This document shows, one piece after another, positions 4,865-6,197 of a stretch of 6,197 bases of DNA. A model generated the notes under the pieces. It was not told where the DNA came from. It ran no database searches and saw nothing but the letters and a program-made list of their open reading frames with translations. The translations under genes and the position numbers were made by a program. Origin of the DNA: an uncultured Pseudomonadales bacterium (GTDB lineage Bacteria; Pseudomonadota; Gammaproteobacteria; Pseudomonadales; IMCC2047); contig CAMYKE010000206.1 in the NCBI GenBank assembly GCA_947258895.1, forward strand, positions 1-6,197, written 5' to 3'. The first letter of the stretch is position 1; each line of letters starts with the position of its first letter.

Positions 4865-6197
4865 ATGGTAAGTAAATCCGACCACTCCGGGACACCGTTC
4901 TACCACGTTATCGTCCTGTGCCTGGCGCTGTTCCTGCAAGCCTGCACATCTCCCACTGAGATCACCGCCGCGGATGGCGAGGCTGCGGTCCAGACCCCGC
5001 AAGATGTGCGGGCTCCGCTGGAAGGAGATTGGTCGCTCGGCGGGATGGTAGCCGCCGCCAATCCTCATGCAGTTGCTGCAGCGCGCGAGATGCTGGCCCG
5101 AGGTGGTCACGCCGTGGATGCGGTAATCGCCGCCCACGCCGTGCTCGGTTTGGTCGAACCCGAGAGTTCCGGAATCGGCGGTAGCGCCTTCATGCTCGTC
5201 TATGAGTATGCAGCCAGCTCGCTGGCGCTCTATGACGGCCGTGAAATCGCGCCCGCAGCAGCGTTCCCCGACATGTTCAGGAAGGACGGCCAGACCATGA
5301 CACCCCGTGACGCCTGGCAGACCGGACTAGGGGTGGGAGTACCCGGTACGGTGGCCCTCTACGAGAAGGCGCACGCGGTGCACGGCAAACTGCCCTGGGC
5401 TGACCTTCTGCAACCGGCAATAAAGCTAGCTAAAGAAGGCTTCGAAGTCTCACCCAAACTAAGTAACTTGCTGGTTGAATTAAGACCGGTGTTCAATGCC
5501 GATGCCGCCCCGGCCAGCGCCAGGTATTTCTACCCGGGCGGCGAACCTCTGCCGGTCGGGTATCTGCGCAAGAATAGACAGTATGCAAAAACACTGTCGC
5601 GGATTGCCACCAGGGGCAGTGCAGCATTTTATTCAGGCCGCATCGCGCGGGCAATCGCCAGGCGCGTCCAGAAACAGCCGTCGGCAGGTTCAATGACCGC
5701 TGAAGATCTGTCGCGCTACGAAGCGGTCCTGCGTGAACCTGTCTGTGGAGGCTTCCGCGAGATGCGCATCTGTTCGGCACCGCCACCTTCTTCAGGCATT
5801 GCCCAGATCATGATCGCCGCTCTCTACGATCGGTTGCTGGATGGAGTGCAAGCCGCTACACAGGCCGATAAAATGCAGGCCTTTATTGATGCCCAGCGAC
5901 TGGCATACGCAGACCGCGACCATTTTATCGCGGACCCGGAATTCGTCGCCGTTCCCGTGGCAGGCCTGATCGATGCGCGCTACCTGGCACGCCGTGCAAC
6001 CCAGCGATTCGCACCGTCCGAGCAGGCAACGCATGGTGATCCCGGCTCGGTACCGGGTCATGCCGCCAGGCTACACCGTTTTGGTGCTGACGCGACCCGC
6101 GAGATGGCGGGGACCACTCACTTGTCCATAATGGACACCTATGGCAACGCGGTTTCCATGACCGCGTCGGTCGGTGCGCCATTCGGTTCGTTTCGCT
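4865..6197 (+). CDS. ggt: Gamma-glutamyltransferase precursor, lipoprotein (partial, 3' end off the right edge)
   Basis: An N-terminal nucleophile hydrolase that removes or transfers the gamma-glutamyl group of glutathione and related compounds, made as a proenzyme that cuts itself into two subunits. Residues 15-27 form a hydrophobic stretch ending in LQAC, a lipobox with Cys27; Thr follows it, not Asp, so an outer-membrane anchor facing the periplasm is likely. Large-subunit motifs: MVAAANPHA (61-69), SSGIGG (101-106), the substrate-binding DGRE with Arg126, PPPSSG (306-311), YADRD, and DPEFVAVPVAGL. The autocleavage site is GTTHLS; Thr417 is the predicted nucleophile and new N-terminus, followed by DTYGNAVSMT. 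444 codons are visible, so only 28 residues of the small subunit are inside the window. The start at 4865 is the first possible start after an in-frame TGA at 4832; its ribosome site is weak. Confidence 0.95.
   Translation, partial: MVSKSDHSGTPFYHVIVLCLALFLQACTSPTEITAADGEAAVQTPQDVRAPLEGDWSLGGMVAAANPHAVAAAREMLARGGHAVDAVIAAHAVLGLVEPESSGIGGSAFMLVYEYAASSLALYDGREIAPAAAFPDMFRKDGQTMTPRDAWQTGLGVGVPGTVALYEKAHAVHGKLPWADLLQPAIKLAKEGFEVSPKLSNLLVELRPVFNADAAPASARYFYPGGEPLPVGYLRKNRQYAKTLSRIATRGSAAFYSGRIARAIARRVQKQPSAGSMTAEDLSRYEAVLREPVCGGFREMRICSAPPPSSGIAQIMIAALYDRLLDGVQAATQADKMQAFIDAQRLAYADRDHFIADPEFVAVPVAGLIDARYLARRATQRFAPSEQATHGDPGSVPGHAARLHRFGADATREMAGTTHLSIMDTYGNAVSMTASVGAPFGSFR

Noticed and set aside
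4355..5137. Minus-strand open frame of 260 codons overlapping the start of the transferase gene
   Set aside because: Its first part is antisense to a clear gamma-glutamyltransferase reading frame. The rest shows no motif, has third-base GC of only about half, and no possible internal start has a suitable ribosome site. A short version ending at 4355 remains barely possible.
1..6197. CRISPR array, phage defence cluster, insertion sequence or secondary-metabolite system
   Set aside because: No spaced direct repeats, transposase, nuclease, toxin-antitoxin pair or biosynthetic gene was seen; the genes look like ordinary chromosomal single units.

Overview
The window carries six supportable protein genes on both strands, with compact, mid-to-high-GC coding sequence separated by fairly long intergenic gaps (about 90 to 565 bases). 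Gene content (patatin-like lipase, a DUF6316-type small protein, a HemD-family protein of the beta/gammaproteobacterial type, a bacterial renalase-like flavoprotein, a lipoprotein gamma-glutamyltransferase) points to a chromosomal region of a gammaproteobacterium, possibly a marine, Cellvibrionales/Halieaceae-like lineage. That placement is inference from protein style, not from a marker gene. I see no transposase, integrase, phage gene, tRNA, rRNA or CRISPR array.

Layout: (1) 1-758, minus: 5' part of a patatin-like phospholipase running off the left edge. (2) 759-1323: no gene, but several GC-rich hairpins resembling REP-type extragenic repeats. (3) 1324-1590, minus: small DUF6316-like protein. 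(4) 1591-1933: no protein gene; a plus-strand intrinsic terminator at 1863-1890 with no upstream protein gene marks a possible small RNA. (5) 1934-2707, minus: uroporphyrinogen-III synthase (HemD) family protein that seems to lack the segment normally holding the second-half FTS motif. (6) 2708-2967: divergent regulatory region with a good plus-strand sigma-70-like promoter whose -35 and -10 each lie inside a dyad. (7) 2968-3228, plus: unrecognised 86-residue protein. (8) 3229-3318: convergent gap with a perfect 8-bp stem. (9) 3319-4299, minus: renalase-like FAD oxidoreductase. (10) 4300-4864: gap with a likely promoter for the flavoprotein and otherwise little. (11) 4865-6197, plus: gamma-glutamyltransferase precursor with a lipoprotein signal, cut by the right edge 28 residues into the small subunit.

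The genes do not form an obvious shared pathway. They are mostly single-gene transcription units with changing strand and wide spacing. I did not find a convincing new multi-gene system. The most useful leads are the apparent internal deletion in the HemD-like protein, the altered FAD-site residue in the flavoprotein, the orphan terminator/small RNA candidate, and the dyad-rich promoter ahead of the 86-residue gene.
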